The translations under genes were made by a program, and so were the position numbers. A model generated the notes under the pieces. The model made no database searches. It was not told the origin of the DNA and was given only the letters and a program-made list of their open reading frames with translations. This document shows positions 32,872 through 40,824 of a stretch of 61,727 nucleotides of DNA, piece after piece. Source of the DNA: Candidatus Borkfalkia stercoripullorum (lineage in GTDB: Bacteria; Bacillota; Clostridia; Christensenellales; Borkfalkiaceae); NCBI GenBank assembly GCA_019119395.1, contig DWXC01000015.1, positions 1-61,727 of the forward strand, read 5' to 3'. Each line of letters starts with the position of its first letter. The first letter of the stretch is position 1.

Positions 32872-33864
32872 TTATTCCGTTTCGAAACGCAGGGTGATGT
32901 CGCCCGTATCCGTCGAGGCGGTCAGCTGCCTTGCGCCGCTCCCGCCCGAAGGAACGTTGGAAGAACCTACGTCCGCGGTGATGAAAAAGGTATAGTCCGC
33001 GCGGCTTCCCGCGAGCGCTCCGTTTACGCGTATGTCGCCCACGTCTGTTTTCAATGTGAGCAGTTCGGCGTCGAGCACGCAGCCCTCTTCGATTCGGATG
33101 TCGCCCGTTTCCGTACCGATGTCGCATGCCGCCGCGCGCACAGCGCCGTACAGGCGTATGTCGCCCACGTCGCTTTTTGCGGAGAACGTCTCCGCGATCT
33201 TTGCGCCGTCTGTGCGGATATTGCCGGTATCCGTCTGCGCGGTCAGGCTCCCGGCGGAAATATTTTTCAGGCGGATGTTGCCCGTATCGCAAGCGAATTG
33301 CGCTCTTTCCGCGACGGTAAGGCCGCCGTTCGGCTCGGCATATATGTTGCCGCTGTCCGTTTTAAGTTCCGCGGAGGGCGCGGAAACGGCCTTTCCGCTT
33401 GTCAGAACGATGTCTCCGCTGTCCGTTTCGATGTTCAGCGCGCATTCCGTGCCTGCGGGGAGTGTCACCGTAACGGCGGGGGAAGAGATGTTCCAGTTGA
33501 AAATATTGTATTTCCCGTCGACGCTTTCGGAGAGCGCGAGCGCGCCGTTTTCGTACGTGAGAGATATTTCCGCGATCTCTTCTCCCTTGTTGTCCGTGCG
33601 CACGGGGTAAGAAACATGCGCCGCGGAAACGGTGTCCGAATAGACGATCTCCACCCGCGCGTTTTCGTAACGGACGGTGAGTTCCGTCACGGCCTCGCCC
33701 TCTTGCAGGGAGTATTCTTTCTGCGTGTAATGTACGGTGCTCAATTTTTTGAAATCCCAGTCCGCCGCGGTCATGCCGCATACGAACAGGACGATCGCGG
33801 CGATCAAAAACACGACGCCCGCGGCGATCAGGCCCTTTTTCCAGCCTTTCATTTTCTTTTCCAT
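32872..33864 (-). CDS. DUF4097-family beta-repeat membrane protein
   Basis: The 330-residue protein has a short cytoplasmic start, one transmembrane helix (about residues 9-31) and an outer beta-solenoid made of repeated units such as TDSGDI, CDTGNI, SDVGDI, TETGDI and TDVGDI, typical of DUF4097 (YvlB/LiaG-like) proteins. In Firmicutes these often sit in operons with PadR and DUF1700 genes and respond to envelope stress. It is last in that three-gene operon here, starting 1 nt beyond the DUF1700 stop. Confidence 0.87.
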   Translation of the reverse strand: MEKKMKGWKKGLIAAGVVFLIAAIVLFVCGMTAADWDFKKLSTVHYTQKEYSLQEGEAVTELTVRYENARVEIVYSDTVSAAHVSYPVRTDNKGEEIAEISLTYENGALALSESVDGKYNIFNWNISSPAVTVTLPAGTECALNIETDSGDIVLTSGKAVSAPSAELKTDSGNIYAEPNGGLTVAERAQFACDTGNIRLKNISAGSLTAQTDTGNIRTDGAKIAETFSAKSDVGDIRLYGAVRAAACDIGTETGDIRIEEGCVLDAELLTLKTDVGDIRVNGALAGSRADYTFFITADVGSSNVPSGGSGARQLTASTDTGDITLRFETE

Positions 33865-33865
33865 G

Positions 33866-34432
33866 TCAGTTCGCCTCCTTTTTCTTTTTGCCGCGGATAT
33901 ACCGCCCCGTCACGGCAAACAGTTTTCCGCAAAGGATAAACAGTTTTTTTGTGAAAAACAGGAAGGGCGGTATGAGCAGGCAGCCGATGCCGACCGCCGC
34001 CAGCCCGATGCCGAGGTGCGCCACGTATGCGCCGCTTCCGCCGAACATGCACATCTGCACGACAAAGTAGACGAAATCCGCCACCCCCGCCGCAATGACG
34101 GCAAAGCCGCTGACGAATACCGCCAAAGCCACCGCCGCGAGGGAAATAAGCACGATGAGCAGGGGGATGCCCACGAACAAAAACAGTACCGCCGCGAGAA
34201 AAAAACGCGCCACGGGGTTGCCGTTGTCCTTTTTGCCGCCCTCTTCCTCGATAAATTTCGCCGCGGCTTCTTCGGGTGCGCCGAATTCCGCCAAAATTTC
34301 TTCCTCCGAAAGCCCCGCGTCTTTTTTGTCGTTATACAGTTCGTCGTAATAGTCGCAGATCCTTCTCTGCTCGTCTTTGCCGAGCGGCGCGAGTTTCTTT
34401 TTGAGTTTTCTGTCCCATTGGGTCTTTGTCAT
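33866..34432 (-). CDS. DUF1700 membrane protein
   Basis: The 188-residue protein has an N-terminal cytosolic helical part (DEQRRICDYYDELYNDKK, LSEEEILAEFGAPEEAA) and then about four transmembrane helices. This matches the DUF1700 (HAAS-type) family, whose members are usually encoded beside PadR regulators and DUF4097 proteins. Its start overlaps the padR stop by 4 nt (34429-34432), giving tight coupling. The cytosolic domain is thought to talk to PadR-controlled membrane systems; the exact role is unknown. Confidence 0.87.
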   Translation of the reverse strand: MTKTQWDRKLKKKLAPLGKDEQRRICDYYDELYNDKKDAGLSEEEILAEFGAPEEAAAKFIEEEGGKKDNGNPVARFFLAAVLFLFVGIPLLIVLISLAAVALAVFVSGFAVIAAGVADFVYFVVQMCMFGGSGAYVAHLGIGLAAVGIGCLLIPPFLFFTKKLFILCGKLFAVTGRYIRGKKKKEAN

Positions 34433-34743
34433 AGTTTGCCTCCGTTTGAAATGAATTGATAGATGCGCTCGAATTCCCGTGCATTTTCGATGAATTCGTC
34501 GATCTTTTGCAGGCCTTTGTCCGTGATTTTATAGTATTTGCGCAGCCTGCCGTTGTATTCGCGGCTCTGCGTCGTCACCGCGTCCGCCGCTTCCAGCCTT
34601 TTCAGGATGGGGTACAGCGTCGATTCGGAGATCTCGATGTAGGGAGCGACGTCGGATATGATCTTGTACCCGTACGATTCCCCTCCGCGCAGAACGGACA
34701 GCACGCATACTTCCAACAGGCCCTTTTTCAGTTGTGCGTCCAT
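34429..34743 (-). CDS. PadR-family repressor
   Basis: The 104-residue protein is a PadR winged helix: KKGLLEVCVLSVLRGGESYG, then IEISESTLYPILKRLEAA for DNA recognition and RKYYKITDKGLQ for the wing, followed by a C-terminal dimerisation helix. It leads the padR-DUF1700-DUF4097 operon. A 7-bp inverted repeat (ATACTAT, 7 nt, ATAGTAT) covers the operon's -10 region, so autorepression is very likely. GAGGAGG precedes the ATG. Confidence 0.92.
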   Translation of the reverse strand: MDAQLKKGLLEVCVLSVLRGGESYGYKIISDVAPYIEISESTLYPILKRLEAADAVTTQSREYNGRLRKYYKITDKGLQKIDEFIENAREFERIYQFISNGGKL

Positions 34744-34773
34744 GTCGCCTCCTCAAATGCCATTTTATGCATA

Positions 34774-34804
34774 ATACTATACATTGCATAGTATCGATTG
34801 TCAA
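34774..34804 (-). promoter_or_regulatory. Promoter and likely PadR operator
   Basis: Minus strand TTGACA (34804-34799), 17 nt, TATAGT (34781-34776). The inverted repeat ATACTAT/ATAGTAT (34774-34780/34788-34794) overlaps the -10 box. Confidence 0.82.
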
Positions 34805-34861
34805 GCATTTTTACAAAGTTTTTCAAATTTTTTTCAGAAAACCCGAAAAGAACGGCAGGGC

Positions 34862-34892
34862 AAAAAAAAGGCCCTCCGCAAATGCGGAGGGC
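34862..34892 (-). terminator. Terminator of the XRE gene
   Basis: A 10-bp stem GCCCTCCGCA/TGCGGAGGGC followed by eight T on the minus strand. Confidence 0.9.
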
Positions 34893-34930
34893 GGCAGAGG
34901 CGGAAAATATTACGGTCGGGCGGCGGGGCA

Positions 34931-35221
34931 TCAGCCGCCGTTTTTGCGCGCGGTCAGATCCTGCACGATGAGTTTGATGTGCGCGATCTCCCGTTCGCTC
35001 AGCCCGCTCACGTCGATCGGCGTTTTTTCGTCCAGATCCAGCAAAAAATCGGCCGAAACGTTGAAAAATTTAGCCAGCTTTACGAGCATCTCTATGGACG
35101 GCTGCACGTTGTCGTTTTCCCAGTTGGAAACGCATTGCTTGCTCACGCCGAGCTTTTTTGCCAGTTCCACCTGGCTCATATTATAGGAAAGGCGCAGTTT
35201 TTTGATTTTTTCGTTCAACAT
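34931..35221 (-). CDS. XRE-family regulator with C-terminal helix
   Basis: The 96-residue protein has a Cro/CI HTH (NMSQVELAKKLGVSKQCVSN, then WENDNVQPSIEMLVKLAKFF) and a short C-terminal tail (LSEREIAHIKLIVQDL) that may dimerise. It is divergent from a zinc-ribbon DUF4190 gene. The shared 113-nt gap contains two ATA(C/G)TAT heptamers overlapping two possible plus-strand promoters, which are candidate operators for this protein or for the nearby PadR. It is a single gene with its own terminator. Confidence 0.87.
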   Translation of the reverse strand: MLNEKIKKLRLSYNMSQVELAKKLGVSKQCVSNWENDNVQPSIEMLVKLAKFFNVSADFLLDLDEKTPIDVSGLSEREIAHIKLIVQDLTARKNGG

Positions 35222-35232
35222 GGCAATACCGC

Positions 35233-35296
35233 TTGACTATTTTTACAATACTATTATATAAAAATAATTGACATTTTAAAAATACAATAGTATACT
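35233..35296 (+). promoter_or_regulatory. Tandem promoters with heptamer operators before the DUF4190 gene
   Basis: The main promoter is TTGACA (35268-35273), 17 nt, TATACT (35291-35296). A second possible one is TTGACT (35233-35238), 16 nt, TATATA (35255-35260). ATACTAT (35248-35254) and ATAGTAT (35287-35293) sit at the -10 boxes, each preceded by ACA. Confidence 0.65.
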
Positions 35297-35334
35297 GATT
35301 ATGGACTTCGGTCAAAACACAGGAGGATGAGAAA

Positions 35335-35763
35335 ATGAAAAACTGTATCCGATGCGGCGCGGAAATCCCCGAGGGAAGCAACGTATGCCCGCATTGCGGG
35401 GTTGCAACGGCAAAAACGGCGCCGGGCCCGTCGGAAGGGGAAAAACTTTCCGGGCAGGCGCCCGTGCAACAGCCGCCTGCCGCGCCCGTTCAGACGGCTC
35501 CCGCGCAGATACCCGCGCCCGAAAGCGCGGCAAAGAAAAAGCCGATCAACGCGTTCGGGCTTGTCGGCATGATCGTAGGCATCGTTTCGTGCTGTTTCGG
35601 CGGCGTCGTCGGCATCGTGCTGGGGGTGATCGCCGTCGTATTTTCGGGCGTGGGGCTGTACAAAAAGCCGACGACGCGTCTGTACGGCTTTGCCGTCGCG
35701 GGCCTCGTCACGGGCCTGGTCGCGATCGTTTATTGCATCATCTATATGGCCGTATTGTTTTAA
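35335..35763 (+). CDS. Zinc-ribbon DUF4190-like membrane protein
   Basis: The 142-residue protein has an N-terminal zinc ribbon (CIRCGAEIPEGSNVCPHCG), a Pro/Ala/Gln-rich linker (about residues 28-68) and two or three helices of DUF4190 type (FGLVGMIVGIVSCCFGGVVG, VIAVVFSGVGLYKKP, FAVAGLVTGLVAIVYCII). Its architecture parallels the genes at 23299 and 57323. AGGAGGATG precedes the start. It is divergent from an XRE regulator and may be its target. Function unknown. Confidence 0.8.
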   Translation: MKNCIRCGAEIPEGSNVCPHCGVATAKTAPGPSEGEKLSGQAPVQQPPAAPVQTAPAQIPAPESAAKKKPINAFGLVGMIVGIVSCCFGGVVGIVLGVIAVVFSGVGLYKKPTTRLYGFAVAGLVTGLVAIVYCIIYMAVLF

Positions 35764-35868
35764 ATTTTCGGGAACGGACGCCTATGCAGCGGGCGCCGTT
35801 TCCGCGCACTCCCGAGCGCGCCCGCATATGATATGCGGGCGCGCCTTTGAATGTCGTCGGCAAAACGT

Positions 35869-35900
35869 CGGCGGGAACATCCGTGTTCCCGCCGTTTTTT
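35869..35900 (+). terminator. Terminator of the DUF4190 gene
   Basis: CGGCGGGAACA/TGTTCCCGCCG (35869-35879/35884-35894) followed by six T. Its end touches the stop of the gene on the other strand. A separate GCGCCCGCAT-type hairpin is at about 35818-35844. Confidence 0.85.
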
Positions 35901-36279
35901 ACGAAAAGTATTTGCCGAGCATCCTTTGTATGTTTTCGTCCGCGATGCCGCGGACGGGTGCGAGCGCGTCCTCGCGGTCTTCCCGTGCTGCGGCGGGCGG
36001 GGCTTCGGCAAAAGTCTCCGCGGCGGTCTGCGTTTCCCCGTTTGAAGAGCTTAAGGAAGAGAGGGAGGATACGAGCGCGTTCAGTTCTTTCGCCGCGCCG
36101 ATCAGTTCCGCGGGCGTCATGCCCAAAATGCGCACGTCCTTGAACAGATCGCTCTTCCAGATGTCTTCGGCTTTTCCCGAGGACAGGGCGGAAAAAGTGC
36201 GGATGAGCTGTTGCGGCGGCGGGGCGTTGTTCCCCGCGCCCGCCGCGATGATGAGGGCCAGAACCAGCAGAATTTCCAT
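35899..36279 (-). CDS. Conserved-looking small hypothetical protein
   Basis: The 126-residue protein starts with a hydrophobic helix (MEILLVLALIIAAGAGNN) and continues with a helical, Ser/Ala-rich region (PAELIGAAKELNALVSSLSS) and an acidic end (GIADENIQRMLGKYFS). AAAGGAGC precedes the ATG. It is divergent from another small gene at 36358 with 78 nt between them. No family is recognised. Such short, Asn/Pro-started helical proteins are common near spore-related genes in Clostridia, but nothing here proves this. Confidence 0.6.
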   Translation of the reverse strand: MEILLVLALIIAAGAGNNAPPPQQLIRTFSALSSGKAEDIWKSDLFKDVRILGMTPAELIGAAKELNALVSSLSSLSSSNGETQTAAETFAEAPPAAAREDREDALAPVRGIADENIQRMLGKYFS

Positions 36280-36300
36280 GATGAGATCGCTCCTTTTGTT

Positions 36301-36330
36301 TTGTCAAAAGCCCGCCCCTGCGCATATAAA
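36301..36330 (+). promoter_or_regulatory. Promoter of the 98-residue gene
   Basis: TTGTCA (36301-36306), 18 nt, TATAAA (36325-36330). Confidence 0.5.
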
Positions 36331-36357
36331 TGGAATAAAACGCAAAGGAGGCGGCCA

Positions 36358-36654
36358 ATGAAAGATTTCAATTCGTATACGCCGGAAGAAAGTGCGAAAC
36401 GAAGCGGCGAAGCGGGCGCGCAGTCGGGCGGAGAGGACATCGCGTCCCTCGCGTCGCGGCTCACGGCGGCGTTCGCAGGGAAAGGGGAGGGGGATATCCT
36501 CCGCGCCATTTACGAGGAAGCGGAAAAAAGCCGCAGGGCGGGCACTTTGTCCGACGCAGACCTCGATAATTTTTACAACGCGCTTGCGCCCATGCTCGAC
36601 GGGGTAAAGCGCAAAAAACTTGCGTTCGTCATCGGCAGACTGAAAAAGATGTAG
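36358..36654 (+). CDS. Small soluble hypothetical protein
   Basis: The 98-residue protein (MKDFNSYTPEESAKRSGEAG, ending AFVIGRLKKM) is predicted helical and charged, with no membrane segment. The start at 36358 follows AAAGGAGGCGG. Its stop is only 2 nt from the stop of the convergent aminotransferase gene, with no terminator between, so the transcripts should overlap. It may form a pair with the divergent gene at 35899, since both share a short control region. Family not recognised. Confidence 0.6.
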   Translation: MKDFNSYTPEESAKRSGEAGAQSGGEDIASLASRLTAAFAGKGEGDILRAIYEEAEKSRRAGTLSDADLDNFYNALAPMLDGVKRKKLAFVIGRLKKM

Positions 36655-36656
36655 CT

Positions 36657-37814
36657 TTACGGCGCGCCGCGGTTTTCCCGCGCGATCGCTTCGGCGGCGT
36701 ACAGGAACGCCTGTACCTCGCGCACGGTATTGAATTCGGAAAGGCCGGCGCGCACGAGCCCTCCGTCCGCGCTTCCCAGCGCTTCGTGCATGAGGGGCGC
36801 GCAGTGTAACCCGCCGCGCACGGCGATGCCGTAGCGGTCGGAAAGTTCCTGCGCAAAAAATTCAGATTGCAGGTACATACAGCGGAAAGCCGCGATCCCG
36901 AACGGGTTCGGCGAGGAAAAAACTTCGAACCCTTCGATCTTTTTCAGCCCGTCCGTGAGCGTTTCCGTCATTTCCAGAACGCGCCCCGCGTTTTCGGCCA
37001 TGTACGTTTTCAGGTACAGCGCGCCTTCGAACAGCGACATCGCGGCGGGATAGTTGAGCGTGCCCGCTTCCAGCCTGTCGGGGTAAAAGGAGGGCATGTC
37101 GGGGTCGGCGCTCTCGCTGCCCGAACCGCCGTATAGAAACGGCGCGGGGTCGTAACGTTCGGAAAAGAGAAGCGCGCCCGAACCCGCGATGCCGTGCATG
37201 CCCTTGTGCCCCGCAACGCACAGCGCGTCTATGCCATGCGCGCGCATGTCGATCGGTATGTGCCCGCACGCCTGCGCTCCGTCGCATACGGTAAGCACGC
37301 GTTCGGGCAGGGCGGCGCGTACGGCGGCGGGGTCGATCGCCGCGCCCGTCACGTTGGAAGCGAGGGTGAACACCGCGGCGCGGGTATCGCTCTGTACGGC
37401 GGCGGCAAACGCTTCGGCGCTCACCGTGCCTTTTCCGTTCAGCCTCAGTATCGTCAGGCGCGCCCTGCCCGCCCGTTCGAGCGCTTTGAGAGGGCGCAGG
37501 ACGGAGTTGTGTTCCATGACGGTGGTAATGATGTGGGGCGCCTTGCCCGCGGGCGCGGCGTTCGCCAGTCCGAAAATCGCAATGTTGAGAGCCTCCGTGC
37601 AATTTTTGGTGAACACGGTGCGCTCATAGCCGTACCCGCCGAAAAAATCGCTCAGAAAGCTGCGGCAGTTCAGAAGATTTTCCGCGAGGGTGACGGAAAG
37701 CGTGTGTCCGCTCCGCCCCGGGTTCGCGTTGGCGCTTCTGATCGCTTCGCATGCGGCGGAAAGCACGGAATGCGGTTTTCTGCCGCCCGTGGCGGCATTG
37801 TCGAAATAGATCAT
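36657..37814 (-). CDS. Class V aminotransferase / cysteine desulfurase-like (EF2568 type)
   Basis: The 385-residue PLP enzyme begins YFDNAATGGRKP and contains TKNCTEALNIAI, TVMEHNSVLRPL, the PLP aspartate in VCDGAQACGH, the PLP-binding lysine in VAGHKGMHGI and a cysteine-bearing loop RGGLHCAPLMHEA. This pattern matches the EF2568-like branch (TIGR01977) of cysteine desulfurases, a family linked by genome context to selenium-dependent molybdenum hydroxylases. Divergent from it is a DUF3343 gene, proposed to encode a Se/S carrier. I infer sulfur or selenium transfer from cysteine or selenocysteine; no molybdenum hydroxylase is in the window. Confidence 0.87.
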   Translation of the reverse strand: MIYFDNAATGGRKPHSVLSAACEAIRSANANPGRSGHTLSVTLAENLLNCRSFLSDFFGGYGYERTVFTKNCTEALNIAIFGLANAAPAGKAPHIITTVMEHNSVLRPLKALERAGRARLTILRLNGKGTVSAEAFAAAVQSDTRAAVFTLASNVTGAAIDPAAVRAALPERVLTVCDGAQACGHIPIDMRAHGIDALCVAGHKGMHGIAGSGALLFSERYDPAPFLYGGSGSESADPDMPSFYPDRLEAGTLNYPAAMSLFEGALYLKTYMAENAGRVLEMTETLTDGLKKIEGFEVFSSPNPFGIAAFRCMYLQSEFFAQELSDRYGIAVRGGLHCAPLMHEALGSADGGLVRAGLSEFNTVREVQAFLYAAEAIARENRGAP

Positions 37815-37914
37815 GATCCCTCCGTAAACGGTTTATATCGGTATATTGTATGCGGCGCGCGTGCGATTTATCGCGCGGGCGGGATTTTTATTTTTGCAAA
37901 GGAGAAAAGTTGTT

Positions 37915-38172
37915 ATGCAGACATATCTCGCGGTGTTCCGTTCCCGCGCGCAGACGCTCGACTTCGTGGCGCGGCTGCGCGCGGCGGGCATTCCCGCTTC
38001 GGCGGTTTCCACCCCGAAGGAAGCGCGCGTCGGGTGCGGGCTTTCGGCAAAAATAGGCGCGTTCGACCTGATCGGGGCAAAGCGCGCGCTCGCATGCGGG
38101 CATTACGGCGCGTTCGCGGGTTTTTTCCGCGTGGAAACGAGAAACGGGCGCACCTTCGTCTATCCCGCATAA
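37915..38172 (+). CDS. DUF3343 protein (putative Se/S carrier)
   Basis: The 85-residue protein (MQTYLAVFRSRAQTLDFV, CGLSAKIGAFDLI) fits DUF3343, small proteins related in context to YedF/TusA-type carriers. A conserved Cys in VGCGLSA is the possible carrier site. The start is ATG 37915 with AAAGGAG 7 nt before. A frame from 37846 would add 23 unrelated residues. It is divergent from the class V aminotransferase, which could load sulfur or selenium onto it (inference from family context). Confidence 0.78.
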   Translation: MQTYLAVFRSRAQTLDFVARLRAAGIPASAVSTPKEARVGCGLSAKIGAFDLIGAKRALACGHYGAFAGFFRVETRNGRTFVYPA

Positions 38173-38202
38173 AAAGCCGCGCGGCATACGCGGCGAAAAT
38201 CG

Positions 38203-38231
38203 TTGTGTTTATGCGGAAAGTATGCTAAAAT
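38203..38231 (+). promoter_or_regulatory. Promoter of nth-obgE, implying a leaderless mRNA
   Basis: TTGTGT (38203-38208), 17 nt, TAAAAT (38226-38231). The nth ATG begins 6 nt after the -10 box, about where transcription should start. Confidence 0.7.
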
Positions 38232-38237
38232 AGGCGC

Positions 38238-38873
38238 ATGGACAAGCAGGCAAGGGAGCAGTCCCTGAAAATTTTATCCGAAGTGTACGCGGGCGCGCGC
38301 CCCGCCCTGCATTACAACACCGCTTACGAATTGCTCGTCGCGGTCATTTTGTCCGCCCAATGCACGGACGAACGGGTGAACAAGGTCACGGCGGAACTTT
38401 TTAAAGAACATTCCACTCCCGAAAAAATGCTCGGACTTTCGCAGGAAGAGCTCGAAAAGTACATATTCTCCTGCGGGCTGTACAAGAGCAAGGCGGCGCA
38501 CATCCTTTCCGCCTCGCGCGACATAATGGAAAAGTTCGGCGGCAAAGTGCCGGAAAGTTTTTCCGACCTCAAATCGCTTGCGGGCGTAGGGCAGAAGACG
38601 GCGAACGTCGTCTCTTCCGTGTGGTTCGATAAAGACGCGATCGCCGTGGATACCCACGTGTTCCGCGTGAGCAATCGTTTGGGGCTCGCAAAGGCGAATA
38701 CGCCGCTCAAAACGGAAGAACAGCTCAAAGAGGCGATCCCCAGGGAGCGTTGGTCGGAGGCGCACCATTGGCTGATCTGGCACGGCAGAAAGGTCTGCCA
38801 TTCGCAAAAGCCCGACTGCGGAAACTGCCCGCTTTCAGAATACTGCGATTATTGCAAAGAGAAAAAGGTGTAA
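38238..38873 (+). CDS. nth: Endonuclease III
   Basis: The 211-residue DNA repair enzyme removes oxidised pyrimidines and nicks the abasic site. Helix-hairpin-helix LKSLAGVGQKTANVV holds the catalytic lysine, and VDTHVFRVSNRLGL the catalytic aspartate. The C-terminal C-x6-C-x2-C-x5-C site (CHSQKPDCGNCPLSEYC) binds [4Fe-4S]. The N-terminus aligns from Met1 with known enzymes, yet no Shine-Dalgarno sequence exists and the -10 box ends 6 nt before the ATG. The mRNA is therefore probably leaderless. obgE follows after 3 nt. Confidence 0.95.
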   Translation: MDKQAREQSLKILSEVYAGARPALHYNTAYELLVAVILSAQCTDERVNKVTAELFKEHSTPEKMLGLSQEELEKYIFSCGLYKSKAAHILSASRDIMEKFGGKVPESFSDLKSLAGVGQKTANVVSSVWFDKDAIAVDTHVFRVSNRLGLAKANTPLKTEEQLKEAIPRERWSEAHHWLIWHGRKVCHSQKPDCGNCPLSEYCDYCKEKKV

Positions 38874-38876
38874 ATT

Positions 38877-40151
38877 ATGGCATCGCTATTTACCGATAAA
38901 GTGAAAATCACCGTAAAGTCGGGGGACGGCGGCGATGGCATGAACTCGTTCAAGAGTTTCAAAGGCTATGCGCTCGGCGGCCCCGACGGCGGCGACGGCG
39001 GCAAGGGCGGCGACGTATACGTCGTCGGCGATAAGGACAAGAACGATCTCGTCGATTTCCGCTTCGGCGCGAAGTTTACGGCGGGCAACGGCGAACGCGG
39101 CGGCACGAACAACCGTTTCGGCAAAGGGGGGGATGACGTAGTCATCGCCCTGCCCCTCGGCACGCTCGTGCGCGACGCGGAAACGGGCAAAATTCTCTGC
39201 GACGTGTATACGGACGGGGAGAAAAAACTCATCGCCCGCGGCGGGAACGGCGGCAAGGGCAACGTGCGCTTTACCACGGCGCGCCGCCATGCGCCGCATT
39301 TCGCGCAGAAAGGGGAAAAAACGCAGGTACACACCCTCATCCTCGAGCTCAAAGTCATTGCCGACGTGGGGCTGATCGGCTTCCCCAACGTGGGAAAGAG
39401 CACCCTTTTGTCCAAGATCAGCGCGGCGAGGCCGAAGATTGCCAACTATCATTTTACCACCCTTTCTCCCAATCTGGGCGTAGTGAAGTATTACGACAAA
39501 TCTTTCGTCGCCGCCGATATACCGGGATTGATCGAAGGCGCGGCGGACGGCGCGGGGCTGGGGCACGACTTTTTGCGGCATATCGAGCGGACGCGCATGC
39601 TCGTGCACGTGGTCGACGTTTCGGGTATGGAAGGGCGCGACCCGTACGAGGATTTCAAAAAAATCAACAAAGAACTCAAAGAATACAGCGAAAAACTCGC
39701 TTCGCTGCCGCAGATCGTGGCGCTCAATAAGTGCGACGTGTACGGCGCGGAGGAGAACGTCAAAGAATTCAAAAAAAAGTGCCGCAAATATAAAAAATAC
39801 CCGATCACCGCCGTTACGGGCGAGGGTACGCGGGAACTCATCGAGGGCATATTCGAGGTGTTGGACACCCTTCCGCCCGCCGAGCCCATCCCCGCGGACG
39901 AATTCGAATACGAGCGCCCCGACATAAACGAGTTCGAAGTGTACAAAGACGAAGAGGAAAACGTATGGTACGTCACAGGGGGGCTGGTGGACATGCTCGA
40001 GCGCAATGTGGTGCTGTCCGACCCCGATTCGATGGCATATTTTCAGAAGGTCTTGAAGGACAAGGGCGTCATCAAAGAACTGAAAAGGCGGGGCGTTGCC
40101 GAAAACGACACGGTCGTCGTCGGCGGCGTGGAGTTTGAGTTCAGAGAGTAA
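38877..40151 (+). CDS. obgE: Obg-family GTPase
   Basis: The 424-residue GTPase helps late large-ribosomal-subunit assembly and links it to stress and growth control. The glycine-rich Obg fold occupies about residues 1-158 (FKSFKGYALGGPDGGDGGKG). The G domain has GFPNVGKSTLL, the G3 sequence DIPGLIEGAADGAGLGHDFL and the G4 sequence NKCD. The C-terminal OCT domain follows from about residue 345 (PDINEFEVYKDEEENVWYV). It is co-transcribed with nth. Just 11 nt after its stop begins repeat copy B, which may act as the 3' end structure of this mRNA. Confidence 0.96.
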   Translation: MASLFTDKVKITVKSGDGGDGMNSFKSFKGYALGGPDGGDGGKGGDVYVVGDKDKNDLVDFRFGAKFTAGNGERGGTNNRFGKGGDDVVIALPLGTLVRDAETGKILCDVYTDGEKKLIARGGNGGKGNVRFTTARRHAPHFAQKGEKTQVHTLILELKVIADVGLIGFPNVGKSTLLSKISAARPKIANYHFTTLSPNLGVVKYYDKSFVAADIPGLIEGAADGAGLGHDFLRHIERTRMLVHVVDVSGMEGRDPYEDFKKINKELKEYSEKLASLPQIVALNKCDVYGAEENVKEFKKKCRKYKKYPITAVTGEGTRELIEGIFEVLDTLPPAEPIPADEFEYERPDINEFEVYKDEEENVWYVTGGLVDMLERNVVLSDPDSMAYFQKVLKDKGVIKELKRRGVAENDTVVVGGVEFEFRE

Positions 40152-40162
40152 TGGAAAGGGGG

Positions 40163-40523
40163 TTCACACTTTTCTCGTGCAAAGGCACTGCGAATGGCGC
40201 CGCCGATTTTGCGAAGCGACCGCTCGCGGGCATTTATGCAAAATCGGCTAAGCCGATGCGACAACTTTGTTGTCGCTAAAGTCGTGATTTTTAGGGAAAC
40301 CCCAACGTTCGCCGTTTTAACAAACGGCTCAGCGTTCGGATTTTTCCTCTTCGGCGCTTTATAAGGGCTTGCACTAATATAGATGCGCCGAATTCACCTT
40401 TCCTGCTCGAGGCCGCGCGCCGCGGCAAATTGAGTGCGCTTTTTGAAAAGCGTGGTTTTCAAACGCGCCTTTGATTGTTTGAATTCACAAAAATGATTTG
40501 TCAGCACAAATCATTTTTGTGAA
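40163..40523 (+). repeat. Structured modular intergenic repeat, copy B
   Basis: This copy starts TTCACACTTTTCTCGTGC and ends TTTTTGTGAA. It contains the GTGC-AAAG-GCAC hairpin interrupted by an extra nested insert (about 40190-40275), an AACGTTCGCCGTTTT module, a CCGC/GCGG hairpin (about 40413-40425) and a TTGAAAA/TTTTCAA stem (40443-40449/40456-40462, loop GCGTGG). A perfect AAAATGATTTG/CAAATCATTTT stem near the right end closes it. It is inverted relative to copy C. Confidence 0.85.
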
Positions 40524-40599
40524 CCCTTTTTTGAGATATTATTAGAAGAATCGAAGTCGTGCTGTAAATCGGAGTCAGGCGGCTTTGAGAGGAGGGAAA

Positions 40600-40824
40600 A
40601 TGAAAAGATCCGAGCATTCGCAAAAAGAGGATAACCGGCAGGACGAGCGCAATGGTTTTTATAAGAAAGAGAAGATATTCGGTTTTATTCTCTGCATCCT
40701 GTTTTTGCTGATCGGCGGTATTCTGTTCTACAGAGAATATATTTCGGAAAGTGCCTTATCGGGGCAGGCTGACCGTGCAGAGTATACTGTGTTCTGCGAG
40801 ACTGACGAGGAGGAAACACAATGA
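40600..40824 (+). CDS. Small single-pass membrane protein
   Basis: The 74-residue protein has a highly charged start (MKRSEHSQKEDNRQDERNG), one transmembrane helix (about residues 25-45, IFGFILCILFLLIGGILFY) and a short outer part ending DEEETQ. GAGGAGGG precedes ATG 40600. Its stop overlaps the next start (ATGA). With its partner gene it is boxed by inverted repeats B and C. Family not recognised. Confidence 0.65.
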   Translation: MKRSEHSQKEDNRQDERNGFYKKEKIFGFILCILFLLIGGILFYREYISESALSGQADRAEYTVFCETDEEETQ

